64,000 nt of DNA from Nocardiopsis sinuspersici (GTDB lineage Bacteria > Actinomycetota > Actinomycetes > Streptosporangiales > Streptosporangiaceae), in contig VWVT01000008.1 in the NCBI GenBank assembly GCA_008638415.1, forward strand, positions 62,001-126,000, written 5' to 3'. A program made the position numbers and the translations under genes. Position 1 is the stretch's first letter; every line of letters begins with the position of its first letter. Positions 16,560 through 25,429 of the stretch are shown here, piece after piece. The notes under the pieces were generated by a model. The model did not search any database. It had not been told where the DNA came from and saw nothing but the letters and a program-made list of their open reading frames with translations.

Positions 16560-19500
16560 ATGGTCGGCGAGGACACGGGAGGCGCGGTGCGGGTTCTGCA
16601 CGGTGTGTGGACCGGGGACGCGCTGGCGGTGTGGGCCGAGACCGACCCCTCCCCCGCCTCCCCGCCGAAGGACGCGCACGGCCGGCCCCGGCCGCACCCC
16701 TTCGCTCTGGACGCCCGCGGTCTGCACGCCCTGCTGCGGACCCCGGGACCCGGACCCGTCACCGCGAGGGCCGGACACCTGGACCTGACCCTGCCGGGCG
16801 AGGTCCACGCCCCGTTCGCCTCCACCGGGGCCCCCGGCTCCGCCCCGGCGGCCCTCCATCCCTGGAGCGTGCCCGCGCTGCGGCTGGACGCCGCCTCCGC
16901 CGAGGCCCTCCTGGCCTCCGCCCCTCCCCCGCGGGCCCGGCTCGGCCCCTCCCTGGCCCACCTGCGGGCGGTCCGCGACTTCGCCGAGCGGGTGGCCGCC
17001 TCCGGGTGCGTGCTGCCCGACCTGGTGGGCGACCCGCCCCGGGCGCGCTGGCGGCCCGCGCCCCTGGACTGGGCCGAGGAGCACCTGTCCGCGCTCACCG
17101 CCGCCCTGCCGCCCTCCGCGCGCGCCCACCTGCCCGGGGAGCCCCCGGACGCGGTCGCCCGCGCCTGCGTGCTCGCCCCCCTGGAGCTGCTCACCGACGC
17201 GGTGGCCCGCCGCCTGGCACGCGGTCCCCGCCGCGGCGCGGCCCCGGGACCCGACGGAGCCGAGGAGGCCGCCCCCGGCCGGCGGCTGGCCGCCGCGCTC
17301 ACCGGCGACCGTTCCCGGGTCGACGCCGACACCGCGGCCCGGCTGCGCGGTCCGCTGCGCGAGTGGCGCTCCCGGGTGCGCGGCGCGGGACGGGCGGCGC
17401 TGCTGTTCCTGCTGCGCGAACCCGACCGCGACGGGCCGTGGACGGTCGAGTTCTGGGTGCGCTCGGTCACCGACCCCGGCCTGCGCCTGCCCCTGGAACA
17501 GGTGTGGCGGGGCGAGGGCGCCGCCTGGCTGCCCGCCGACGTGGGCACCACCGCCCTGGCCGACCTGCGCCGGGCCGCACGCCACCACCCGCCGCTGCGC
17601 CGCGCGCTGCGCGACCTGGCCCCGACCCGGATGCTGCTCAGCACCGAGGGCGCCCAGGAGTTCGTGGCCGAGGCGGCGCCCCGGCTGAGCGGGGCGGGCT
17701 TCTCGGTGGTCCTGCCCGAGTGGCGGACCCGACCGGCCCTGGGCCTGCGCGTGACGGTCGAGGAGGCCCCCCGCAGGCGCGGAAGCGGCGGTGTGGGCCC
17801 CTCGGACCTGGTCAACGTGTCCTTCGAGGCGCTCCTGCGGGGCGGGGAGGACGGGTCCGCGGAGCCGCTCACCGAGGACGAACTGGCCGAACTCGCCGAA
17901 CTCGCCCGCCTCAAGCGCTCCCTGGTGCGGGTGCGCGGCCGGTGGATGGAGGTGGACCCCGGCCAGGTCAGCGCCGCCCTGGACCTGCTCGAACGGCGCG
18001 GCGGCCACTGGATGCGCACCGAAGAGGCGCTGCGTACGGCCATCGGCGCTCAGGACACGGCGCCCCTGCCCGTCACCGACGTGGTCGCCTCCGGGCCGCT
18101 GGGCGCCCTGCTGGACGGGGGCGCCAAGGCCGAGCCGCGTCCCCTGGGAAGCCCGCCGGGGTTCCGGGGCACGCTGCGCCCCTACCAGGACCGGGGCGCG
18201 GCGTGGCTGCGCTTCCTGGGCGAACTGGGCCTGGGCGCGGTGCTGGCCGACGACATGGGGCTGGGCAAGACCGTGCAGCTGCTGGCCCTGCTCACCGAGG
18301 AGCGCGCCGGGAGCACCCCGCCGGGGCCGACCCTGCTGGTGTGCCCGGTCTCGCTGGTGGGCAACTGGCGGCGCGAGGCCGAGAGGTTCGCGCCCTCGCT
18401 GAGGGTGCACGTCCAGCACGGCCCGGACCGGCCCACCGGCAACGCGCTGGCCCGCCTGGTGGGGGCGTGCGACCTGGTGGTGACCACCTACGGGGTGGTC
18501 GCCCGCGACGCCGGGGAGCTGTCGGGCATGCCCTGGCACCGGGTGGTGTGCGACGAGGCCCAGGCGCTCAAGAACCACGGCACGCGCCAGGCGCGGGCGG
18601 TGCGGTCGCTGCCCGCGACCACCCGGATCGCGCTCACCGGCACACCGGTGGAGAACAACCTGGGTGAGCTGTGGTCGATCATGGACTTCGCCAACCCCGG
18701 GCTTCTGGGCACGGCACCGGCCTTCGAGCAGGCGGTCAGCGGCGAGGAGGGCCCCGACACCGGCCTCGTGCGCCGCATGACCGGGCCGTTCGTGCTGCGC
18801 CGCCTCAAGACCGACCGGTCGATCATCTCCGACCTGCCCGAGAAGCTGGAGATGCGCACCTGGTGCACGCTCACCCCCGAACAGGCCTCGCTGTACAAGG
18901 CGGTGGTGGACGACATGGGCGAGCGCATGGCCGAGGCCACCGAGAAGGAGCGCAAGGGGCTGGTGCTGGCGACGATGACGCGGCTCAAGCAGATCTGCAA
19001 CCACCCGGCCCAGTTCCTGGGTGACGGCTCGGCGCTGTCGGGGCGCTCGGGCAAGCTGGAGCGGCTGGAGGCGATCCTGGGCGAGGCCGCCGCCGAGGGG
19101 GACAAGGCCCTGTGCTTCACCCAGTACGCGCGCTTCGGCGAGCGGCTGGCCCCCTACCTGCGCTCACGGCTGGGAGTGCCGGTGCTGTGGCTGCACGGGG
19201 GCACCTCGCGGGCGGAGCGGGAGGAGATGACCCAGCGCTTCCAGACCCTGGAGGGCCCGGCGGTGTTCCTGCTCTCGCTCAAGGCCGCGGGGACGGGGCT
19301 GAACCTGACCGCGGCCAACCACGTGGTGCACGTGGACCGCTGGTGGAACCCGGCGGTGGAGGACCAGGCCACCGACCGCGCCTTCCGGATCGGCCAGCGG
19401 CGGGACGTGCAGGTGCGCAAGATGGTGTGCGTGGGCACGGTCGAGGAGCGGGTGGACGAGATGATCGAACGCAAGAGCGCGCTGGCCGACAGCGCCGTGG

Positions 19501-19586
19501 CCACCGGCGAGACGTGGCTGACCGGGCTGTCGGTGGAGGACCTGCGCGAGGTCGTGCGGCTGTCCCCGGAGGCGGTGGCCGGATGA
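16560..19586 (+). CDS. SNF2/DEAD-like helicase
   Basis: A 1008-residue Swi2/Snf2 ATPase, a DNA translocase thought to act in repair or chromosome maintenance. The first 500 residues match the SNF2-associated N-terminal region of bacterial members. The motor has Walker A DDMGLGKTVQLL (near residue 563), motif II DEAQ (near 664), TGTPVENNLGELWS, and the C-terminal RecA fold with LKAAGTGLNLTAANHVVH and DQATDRAFRIGQ. It starts at ATG 16560 without a strong ribosome site. The stop overlaps the SWIM-protein start (ATGA), a common actinobacterial pairing. Confidence 0.93.
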   Translation: MVGEDTGGAVRVLHGVWTGDALAVWAETDPSPASPPKDAHGRPRPHPFALDARGLHALLRTPGPGPVTARAGHLDLTLPGEVHAPFASTGAPGSAPAALHPWSVPALRLDAASAEALLASAPPPRARLGPSLAHLRAVRDFAERVAASGCVLPDLVGDPPRARWRPAPLDWAEEHLSALTAALPPSARAHLPGEPPDAVARACVLAPLELLTDAVARRLARGPRRGAAPGPDGAEEAAPGRRLAAALTGDRSRVDADTAARLRGPLREWRSRVRGAGRAALLFLLREPDRDGPWTVEFWVRSVTDPGLRLPLEQVWRGEGAAWLPADVGTTALADLRRAARHHPPLRRALRDLAPTRMLLSTEGAQEFVAEAAPRLSGAGFSVVLPEWRTRPALGLRVTVEEAPRRRGSGGVGPSDLVNVSFEALLRGGEDGSAEPLTEDELAELAELARLKRSLVRVRGRWMEVDPGQVSAALDLLERRGGHWMRTEEALRTAIGAQDTAPLPVTDVVASGPLGALLDGGAKAEPRPLGSPPGFRGTLRPYQDRGAAWLRFLGELGLGAVLADDMGLGKTVQLLALLTEERAGSTPPGPTLLVCPVSLVGNWRREAERFAPSLRVHVQHGPDRPTGNALARLVGACDLVVTTYGVVARDAGELSGMPWHRVVCDEAQALKNHGTRQARAVRSLPATTRIALTGTPVENNLGELWSIMDFANPGLLGTAPAFEQAVSGEEGPDTGLVRRMTGPFVLRRLKTDRSIISDLPEKLEMRTWCTLTPEQASLYKAVVDDMGERMAEATEKERKGLVLATMTRLKQICNHPAQFLGDGSALSGRSGKLERLEAILGEAAAEGDKALCFTQYARFGERLAPYLRSRLGVPVLWLHGGTSRAEREEMTQRFQTLEGPAVFLLSLKAAGTGLNLTAANHVVHVDRWWNPAVEDQATDRAFRIGQRRDVQVRKMVCVGTVEERVDEMIERKSALADSAVATGETWLTGLSVEDLREVVRLSPEAVAG

Positions 19587-20296
19587 GTACGTGGTCCTCC
19601 CTGGTCGCCGGGGCCCTGGGAGGGCCCGGCCGGGCGCCGGGGGCCGTCCGTGTCGAGCGGCTGACAGTGCGCCCGGGCGAGGTCGCGGGGCGTGTGCGCG
19701 GCCCGGGCGTGCACGAGGTGAGCCTGATCCGCACGGTCGTCCCCGAAGCCGAGTGGGAGCGCCTGTGCGCGGCGCTGGCCTCACAGCCGGTGTTCCGTGC
19801 CCGGGTGCTGGCCGGTGAGCTGCCGGTGGCGGCGGCCGAAGTGTTCTCGCTGCTGGGGTGGGACCTGGTGCCGCGCGGATGGGACGATCTGGTGGCGACG
19901 TGCTCCTGCGACCGGTGGGACTCCAGGTGTGCGCACCTGGCGGCGGCGGTGGCGGAGCTGGGCGCCGAGGCCGACCGCGACCCGTTCGCGCTGACCCGCT
20001 GGCTGGGCCGGGAACGGCGTGCGCTCATGGCGCAGGTCAGAGCGCTTTCCGCGACCGCGGCAAAAGGATCCTCGGTCGAAGAGACGACATTCGGCGAAAA
20101 CGGTGATGACGCGGTATTCGAAACCGATACCGCTCCCCCTTCGCCACCCGGCGCGGCCCCGTCCTCGGCCGCGGCGTTCTGGTCCTCACCGCCCCTTCCC
20201 GCGCCGCCGAGTCCGCCCGACGGAGCCGGAGAGCGCGTCAGAGCCGCGGCTCCCGGGGCGGTGGTCGATGACCTGCCCGGTTTCGGACACCCGTGA
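19583..20296 (+). CDS. SWIM zinc-finger protein
   Basis: A 237-residue protein with a SWIM zinc site at Cys107-x-Cys109-x6-Cys116-x-His118 (CSCDRWDSRCAH). Such proteins partner SNF2 helicases in actinobacteria and are thought to aid DNA or protein binding. The C-terminal 75 residues are Pro/Ala/Ser-rich and probably disordered. The ATG is set by the ATGA overlap with the helicase gene. The stretch encoding residues 150-190 is less GC-rich than the rest, so the tail evolves freely. Confidence 0.85.
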   Translation: MSTWSSLVAGALGGPGRAPGAVRVERLTVRPGEVAGRVRGPGVHEVSLIRTVVPEAEWERLCAALASQPVFRARVLAGELPVAAAEVFSLLGWDLVPRGWDDLVATCSCDRWDSRCAHLAAAVAELGAEADRDPFALTRWLGRERRALMAQVRALSATAAKGSSVEETTFGENGDDAVFETDTAPPSPPGAAPSSAAAFWSSPPLPAPPSPPDGAGERVRAAAPGAVVDDLPGFGHP

Positions 20297-20330
20297 CCAG
20301 GACTCTAATGCGAACATGAGGCAACCGAAT

Positions 20331-20374
20331 ACGCACTCTGGACTTTGTTATCGAAAACTCCGGTAAGAGTGCGT
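20331..20374 (+). promoter_or_regulatory. 9-bp dyad in the methyltransferase promoter region
   Basis: ACGCACTCT (20331-20339) pairs with AGAGTGCGT (20366-20374) around a 26-base A/T-richer spacer, with partial inner complementarity. It lies 35 bases past the SWIM stop and 63 before the methyltransferase start. It may be a terminator for the helicase operon or an operator. Confidence 0.4.
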
Positions 20375-20436
20375 GAACACGGTTACCATTCGGCCAGAGA
20401 AAGCTCCTCGCCACTTCCTCAGATGGGTGCCCCTCT

Positions 20437-21273
20437 ATGACCGATCACTTTCCTCCCAACATCGACATGGAAACCCCCAGTATCGCACGCATGTACGATT
20501 TCCTGTTGGGGGGCAAGGACAATTTCGAGGCGGACCGCAAGGCCTGTGAGGCGCTCGCGGACGGCATACCCGAACTGGTCTCCTTCGCCAACGACAACCG
20601 CGCCTACCTCTCACGCGCGGTCGAGCACGTCGCCGCACAGGGGGTGGAGCAGTTCCTCGACCTGGGGGCCGGCCTGCCCACCGCCAACAACACCCACCAC
20701 GCGGCCCAGCGGGCCAACCCCCGCGCCCGGGTCCTCTACGTCGACCACGACCCCATCGTGCTCGCGCACGGGCGTGCGCTGATCAGCGACAGCGCCGAGA
20801 CCGCCTTCCTGCTGGCCGACATCCGTGACACCGACGAGATCCTGGGGGCCCCCGAGACCACCAGGCTCATCGACATGGACCAGCCCGTGTGCGTGATGCT
20901 GGTGTCGCTCCTGCACTGCCTGCCCGACGACAGCGACCCGTTCGGCATGGTGCGCTCGCTCATGGGCCGCCTCGCACCGGGCTCGTGCGTCATCTTCTCC
21001 CACATCGTCTCCGACGACCCGGACTCCGCCACCTGGATGACCGACAAGATCCTGTCCTTCGGCACCCCCTGGGGACGCGTGCGCAGTCCCGAGGAGGCCT
21101 CCGTGGTCTTCGAGGGCCTGGAGCTGTCCAGCCCCTGGCTCGACGGGCGCGACGAGGGTCCCCGCGCGGTGGACTGCGCCACCTGGCGGATGCCCGGCTC
21201 CGAGCCCCGGTTCCGCCCGGAGAGCCCCGAGGTGAAGCTGTGGGAGCTGGCGGGCGTCGCCTTCAAGCGCTGA
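20437..21273 (+). CDS. Methyltransf_19 (DUF574) SAM-dependent methyltransferase
   Basis: A 278-residue methyltransferase of the actinomycete-expanded pfam04672 family. The hallmarks are present: IDMETPSIARMYDFLLGGKDNFEAD at the N-terminus, the SAM loop FLDLGAGLPT (residues 73-82), YVDHDPIVLAHGRAL, and a C-terminal WRMPGSEPRF region. Genomes often carry dozens of paralogues and substrates are mostly unknown. The start is ATG 20437. It is monocistronic and ends at a strong convergent hairpin. Confidence 0.9.
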   Translation: MTDHFPPNIDMETPSIARMYDFLLGGKDNFEADRKACEALADGIPELVSFANDNRAYLSRAVEHVAAQGVEQFLDLGAGLPTANNTHHAAQRANPRARVLYVDHDPIVLAHGRALISDSAETAFLLADIRDTDEILGAPETTRLIDMDQPVCVMLVSLLHCLPDDSDPFGMVRSLMGRLAPGSCVIFSHIVSDDPDSATWMTDKILSFGTPWGRVRSPEEASVVFEGLELSSPWLDGRDEGPRAVDCATWRMPGSEPRFRPESPEVKLWELAGVAFKR

Positions 21274-21287
21274 CCCGGCACCTCCCG

Positions 21288-21318
21288 GGTGCCCGGCCCG
21301 AGTCCCCGGCCGGGCACC
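21288..21318. terminator. bidirectional hairpin terminator
   Basis: A perfect 11-bp stem (21288-21298 with 21308-21318) with a 9-base loop sits between the convergent methyltransferase and pcaL genes, 14 and 12 bases from their stops. Confidence 0.75.
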
Positions 21319-21330
21319 GACGCGACGGCC

Positions 21331-22464
21331 TCAGGCCTGCTCGGTGAAGACCTCCTGGGCGATGCCGAACGCCTTGTTCGCGGCGGGCACCCCGCAGTAG
21401 ACCGCCGCCTGCAGGAACACCTCGCCGATCTCGTCCTGGCTCAGCCCGTTGCGCAGCGCCGCGCGCACGTGCATGGCCAGCTCGGCCCAGTGGCCGTGTG
21501 CGACCAGCGCGGTGAGCACCATGCAGCTGCGGGTGCGCCGGTCCAGCCCCGGGCGGGTCCAGACCTCCCCCCACGCGTAGCGGGTGATGAGGTCCTGGAA
21601 CGGCTCGGTGAACGCGCTCTTGCGCGCCTCGGCCCGGTCCACGTGCTCGTCGCCCAGCACGGCGCGGCGCACCCGCATCCCCGAGGCGTGGCGGTCCGCG
21701 GACGCGAAGTGCTGGGTGAGCAGTGTGTTCACCTTCGCGCTCTGCTGCCAGGACAGCAGGTGCGCGGCGTCCTCCAGCACCGCCAGGCGCGCTCCGGGGA
21801 CGCGTTCGGCGATCAGCTCGGCGTTCCCGGCGGGCGGCGTGGCCGGGTCGTCGGCCCCGGCGACCACCAGCGTGGGAGCCGTGATCCGGTGCAGGTCCTC
21901 GCGCACGTCGTAGGTCTCGATGGCACCGCAGCAGCCCGCGTACCCCTCCGGCGCCGTGGAGGCGATCTGCTCGCGCAGCAGGGAGACCTCCCGGGGGTGG
22001 CCCTCGGCGAAGTCCGGGGTGAACCAGCGCTCCACCACCGAGTCCGCCACGGCGCCGGTGCCCTCGGCGCGCACCAGGGCGGCGCGGTCCCGCCAGTTCC
22101 GGGGCGGGCCCATGTACGGGGCGGTGGCCAGCAGGGCCAGGCGGTCGATGCGCTCGGGGTGGTGGATGGCGAGCCACTGGCCGACCATGCCGCCGATGGA
22201 CAGCCCCGCGTAGTGGGCGCGCTCGATGCCCAGCCGGTCCATCAGCGCGATGACGTCGCTGCCCAGGTCGGCCATGGTGTAGGGGCCCTCGGGGACGGGC
22301 GACCGCCCGTGTCCGCGGTGGTCGAGGCGGATCACCCGGAAGACGGTCGAGAGCGCCTCGACCTGTGGTTCCCACATCCGCGTGGTGGTGCCCAGGGAGC
22401 CTCCGAGCAGCAGGGGCGGCGCGTCGGCCGGTCCGCTCTCGGTGTGGTGGAGGTCAACGCTCAT
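21331..22464 (-). CDS. pcaL: fused 3-oxoadipate enol-lactonase / 4-carboxymuconolactone decarboxylase
   Basis: A 377-residue bifunctional enzyme catalysing the last two ring-derived steps to beta-ketoadipate. Residues 1-255 are a PcaD alpha/beta-hydrolase with RLDHRGHGRS and nucleophile Ser89 (GLSIGGM). Residues 265-377 are a PcaC domain (MRVRRAVLGDEHVDRA ... RSCMVLTALVAHGHWAEL). The fusion is the actinomycete PcaL form. The ATG at 22464 lies inside the 3' end of pcaB (11-base overlap), so translation is coupled. It is the last gene of the pcaIJFHGBL operon. Confidence 0.94.
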   Translation of the reverse strand: MSVDLHHTESGPADAPPLLLGGSLGTTTRMWEPQVEALSTVFRVIRLDHRGHGRSPVPEGPYTMADLGSDVIALMDRLGIERAHYAGLSIGGMVGQWLAIHHPERIDRLALLATAPYMGPPRNWRDRAALVRAEGTGAVADSVVERWFTPDFAEGHPREVSLLREQIASTAPEGYAGCCGAIETYDVREDLHRITAPTLVVAGADDPATPPAGNAELIAERVPGARLAVLEDAAHLLSWQQSAKVNTLLTQHFASADRHASGMRVRRAVLGDEHVDRAEARKSAFTEPFQDLITRYAWGEVWTRPGLDRRTRSCMVLTALVAHGHWAELAMHVRAALRNGLSQDEIGEVFLQAAVYCGVPAANKAFGIAQEVFTEQA

Positions 22465-23848
22465 GAGGTGTCCGTACTCCTTCTTCGCTGTCGGTGGGTT
22501 CCGCGCGGCCGGTCCTACCCGTTCCCGCCCCGGTGACCCGGTCGGTGAAGGCCGCGGCCGAGCCCAGGTATCCCGCCGGGTCGAGCAGGCCGCGGATCCG
22601 CTCACGGTCGCGGACGCCGTCGAGGCGTTCGGTGAGGACCTCGACGAGGTCCCGTCCGGAGCCGGCGGCCTCCCGGCAGGCGTCGGTGACCAGGCTGTGG
22701 GCGTCCATGCGGCCGAGCTCGGGGGCCAGGTCGGTGGTGACGCGCTCGGACAGGGCCAGGCCGCCGGTGGCGTCCAGGTTGGCCCGCATCCGCCCGGTGT
22801 CCACGCGCAGCCGGGCGGCGCTGGTGCGCAGCCAGGCCACGGCGGAGCCGGTGCGGCGCAGCAGGTCGGTCAGGGGCAGCCACTCGGCGTGCCAGCTCCC
22901 GGCGGCCCGCTGGTGCTCCTGGATCTGTGCGGCGAACAGGTTCGCGACGAGTCCCGGGGCCTGGCGTGCGCAGGCCAGGGCGCTGACGGCGGCGACGGGG
23001 TTGCGCTTGTGCGGCATGGTGGAGGAGCCGCCGACACCGGGGCCGCCCTCCTCGACCAGTTCGCCGACCTCGGTCTGGGCCAGCAGCACGATGTCCTGGG
23101 CGGCGGTGCCGACGGCGCCGCAGATCCGTCCCAGGACGGCGGCCAGTTCGGCGATCCGGCCGCGCTCGGTGTGCCAGGGCAGGACGGGCTCGGCCAGGCG
23201 CAGGCGCGCGGCCAGGGCCGCGGTGACGGCGGGGCCGTCCGGGCCGAGGGAGGCCAGGGTGCCGACGGCGCCGCCGAACTGGACGGCCAGGCGCCCGCGC
23301 AGCACGTGGTCGAGCTGGTCGGCGGCCTCCGAGAGTCCGTTGGCCCATCCTGCTGCGACCGCCCCGAAGGTGGTGGGCAGGGCCTGCTGGAGCAGGGTGC
23401 GGCCGGGCATGGGCGTGGTGCGGTGCGTTGCGGCCAGGTCGCGCAGGTGGTCGGCGAGGGCGCGCAGTTCCGACCGCAGGGCGCCGCCCGCGCGCTGGGC
23501 CAGCAGCATGGCGCCGGTGTCCATGACGTCCTGGCTGGTGGCTCCCCGGTGCACGTGGCGTGCCGCTTCGGGGTCGGTCTCGCGTACCCGCGCGGTGAGC
23601 TCCCCGACCAGGGGGATGACCGGGTTCGCGCCGCCCGCCGCGGCCCGGCCCAGCTCGGCCGGGTCGTAGCGGTCGGCGGCACAGGCGGCGGCGATGGACT
23701 CGGCCCGCTCCGGTGGCAGGGACCCCGTGTCGGCGAGGGCGCGCGCCAGTGCGGCCTCCACGTCGAGCAGGGCCTGGAGCCAGGCGGTGTCGTCGGTGAG
23801 TCCGGCTACGGGGCCGTGGTCGAAGACACCGTCGAACAGGCCGGTCAT
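22454..23848 (-). CDS. pcaB: 3-carboxy-cis,cis-muconate cycloisomerase
   Basis: Lactonises 3-carboxymuconate made by PcaHG. The 464-residue protein belongs to the fumarase/aspartase superfamily, with the signature GGSSTMPHKRNPVAA and the N-terminal family region RGATSQDVMDTG. The ATG at 23848 follows a GAGGGG ribosome site. A 153-base gap separates it from pcaG, with no evident promoter. Its 3' end overlaps pcaL. Confidence 0.94.
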   Translation of the reverse strand: MTGLFDGVFDHGPVAGLTDDTAWLQALLDVEAALARALADTGSLPPERAESIAAACAADRYDPAELGRAAAGGANPVIPLVGELTARVRETDPEAARHVHRGATSQDVMDTGAMLLAQRAGGALRSELRALADHLRDLAATHRTTPMPGRTLLQQALPTTFGAVAAGWANGLSEAADQLDHVLRGRLAVQFGGAVGTLASLGPDGPAVTAALAARLRLAEPVLPWHTERGRIAELAAVLGRICGAVGTAAQDIVLLAQTEVGELVEEGGPGVGGSSTMPHKRNPVAAVSALACARQAPGLVANLFAAQIQEHQRAAGSWHAEWLPLTDLLRRTGSAVAWLRTSAARLRVDTGRMRANLDATGGLALSERVTTDLAPELGRMDAHSLVTDACREAAGSGRDLVEVLTERLDGVRDRERIRGLLDPAGYLGSAAAFTDRVTGAGTGRTGRAEPTDSEEGVRTPHER

Positions 23849-24001
23849 GGGTTCCCCTCCGTGTCGTGGGCCGCCGGGCCGGTCCGTCCCGGCGTGATCC
23901 CGTACTCGTGGCGCCTCTCGAAGGGCCGACCCCGCCACAGGTACGGGATCACCGCGGAGGAAGCCCCCTGGTTCACACCGGCGACGTTTCCGGCACGTCC
24001 T

Positions 24002-24565
24002 CTAGATGTCGAAGAAGACGGTCTCCCCCTCGCCCTGGAGACGGACGTCGAAACGGTACCCGTCCCCCTCGCGTCGGGCGACGAGGGTGGCGCGGGCCTG
24101 CGGGTCCTCGATGCCGACCAGTACCGGGTCGGCGGCGTTGGCGGCCTCCTCCTCGGGAAAGTACAGGCGGGTGACGACCCGGTTCAGCATGCCGCGCGCG
24201 AACACCGAGATGTCGATGTGCGGAGCCTGGTCGCCGTGCGGGCCCGGAACGGCGCCGGGCTTGAGGGTGAGGATCCCGTAGCCGCCGTCGGCGTCGGTGG
24301 GGCAGCGGCCGAAGGCGCGAAAGCCCGGGTAGCTCCTGGCCCCGCGCGGGTCGTCGGGGTGGTCGAAGCGCCCGTCGGGGTCGGCCTGCCAGGTCTCGAT
24401 GACGGCGTCGGGGACGACCTCGCCCGCGCCGTCGTAGACGGTGCCGCGGATCCACACGGCGCCCGGCGTGCCCTCGGCCACGGCGTAGGGGCCGTCGGGC
24501 CAGGGCAGGCCGATGTGCAGGTAGGGGCCGACCGTCTGGGCCGGGGTGGTGGGGTACGTGCTCAC
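24002..24565 (-). CDS. pcaG: protocatechuate 3,4-dioxygenase alpha subunit
   Basis: The alpha subunit of the intradiol dioxygenase that opens protocatechuate. The 187 residues show the family core TPAQTVGPYLHIGL, GTVYDGAGEVVPDAVIETWQAD, HIDISVFARGMLNRVVTRLYF. The alpha chain lacks the iron ligands, as expected. The start is GTG 24565, overlapping the pcaH stop (GTGA), which fixes the reading frame and couples the subunits for 1:1 synthesis. Confidence 0.94.
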   Translation of the reverse strand: MSTYPTTPAQTVGPYLHIGLPWPDGPYAVAEGTPGAVWIRGTVYDGAGEVVPDAVIETWQADPDGRFDHPDDPRGARSYPGFRAFGRCPTDADGGYGILTLKPGAVPGPHGDQAPHIDISVFARGMLNRVVTRLYFPEEEAANAADPVLVGIEDPQARATLVARREGDGYRFDVRLQGEGETVFFDI

Positions 24566-25326
24566 TCGTCGTCCTCCAGGATCTCTTCCTCGGACTCGAA
24601 CGGGGTCTGTTCGCGTCCGCGCAGCACGATGTCCCAGCGGTAGGCCAGCGCCCACGAGGGTTCGGTGGTGTCGTGGTCGTAGCTGGACAGCATGCGCTCG
24701 CGGGCCCTGGGGTCGGGCACCGAGTTCCACATGGGGTCCTGGAAGAACAGCGGGTCGTCGGGGAAGTACATCTGGGTGACGAGCCGCTGGGTGAAGGCCC
24801 TCCCGAACAGGGAGAAGTGGATGTGCGCGGGCCGCCAGGCGTTGGGGTGGTTGCCCCAGGGGTAGGCGCCCGGGCGGATGGTGACGAACCGGTAGCGCCC
24901 CTCGGCGTCGGTCATGGTGCGGCCGACCCCGGTGAAGTGGGGGTCGAGCGGGGCGGGCCAGTTGTCGCGGGCGTGGCGGTAGCGCCCGCCCGCGTTGGCC
25001 TGCCAGACCTCCACCAGGGTGCTGGGGACGGGCTTGCCGCCGCTGTCGCGGACCTGGCCGTGCACGATGATGCGCTGGCCCTGGGGCTCCTCCTCGTGCT
25101 GGCGGGTGAGGTCGTGGTCGAGTTCGCCGACCCGGTCCTGGCCCAGGACCGGCGAGGTGACCTCGGTGAGCATGTGCGGGAGCAGGGTGAGCGGGCGCTT
25201 GGGGTGGCGCAGGGCCGTGCTCTTGTAGCCGGGGAAGTCCAGCGGGGGGTGGGTGTCGTGGTCACGGACGTAGCCGGGCACGTACAGACCGGACTGCGTG
25301 TGCGCCGCGTCGGGTGGAGTGGACAT
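24562..25326 (-). CDS. pcaH: protocatechuate 3,4-dioxygenase beta subunit
   Basis: The catalytic, Fe(III)-binding subunit, 254 residues. The four iron ligands are readable as Tyr116 (GGRYRH), Tyr155 (GAYPW), His168 and His170 (RPAHIHF). Their spacing of 39, 13 and 2 residues is the same as in the Pseudomonas enzyme (Tyr408, Tyr447, His460, His462). The ATG at 25326 gives the normal length. A 103-base gap separates it from pcaF upstream. Confidence 0.96.
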   Translation of the reverse strand: MSTPPDAAHTQSGLYVPGYVRDHDTHPPLDFPGYKSTALRHPKRPLTLLPHMLTEVTSPVLGQDRVGELDHDLTRQHEEEPQGQRIIVHGQVRDSGGKPVPSTLVEVWQANAGGRYRHARDNWPAPLDPHFTGVGRTMTDAEGRYRFVTIRPGAYPWGNHPNAWRPAHIHFSLFGRAFTQRLVTQMYFPDDPLFFQDPMWNSVPDPRARERMLSSYDHDTTEPSWALAYRWDIVLRGREQTPFESEEEILEDDE

Positions 25327-25429
25327 GACGGTTTCCTTCGTTCGTGCGGTACCGGCTTCCGGTGGCCTGGGGCGTGTTCTCCGCACCGCTCCGGGCTCGT
25401 GGGCCCCTGGTCCGGGCGGCCCCGGACCC

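Noticed and set aside
16392..19004. 870-residue minus-strand ORF opposite the SNF2 helicase gene
   Set aside because: It is a GC-bias shadow: low-complexity Gly/Ala/Arg composition, no family motifs, and the opposite strand has a full set of helicase motifs.
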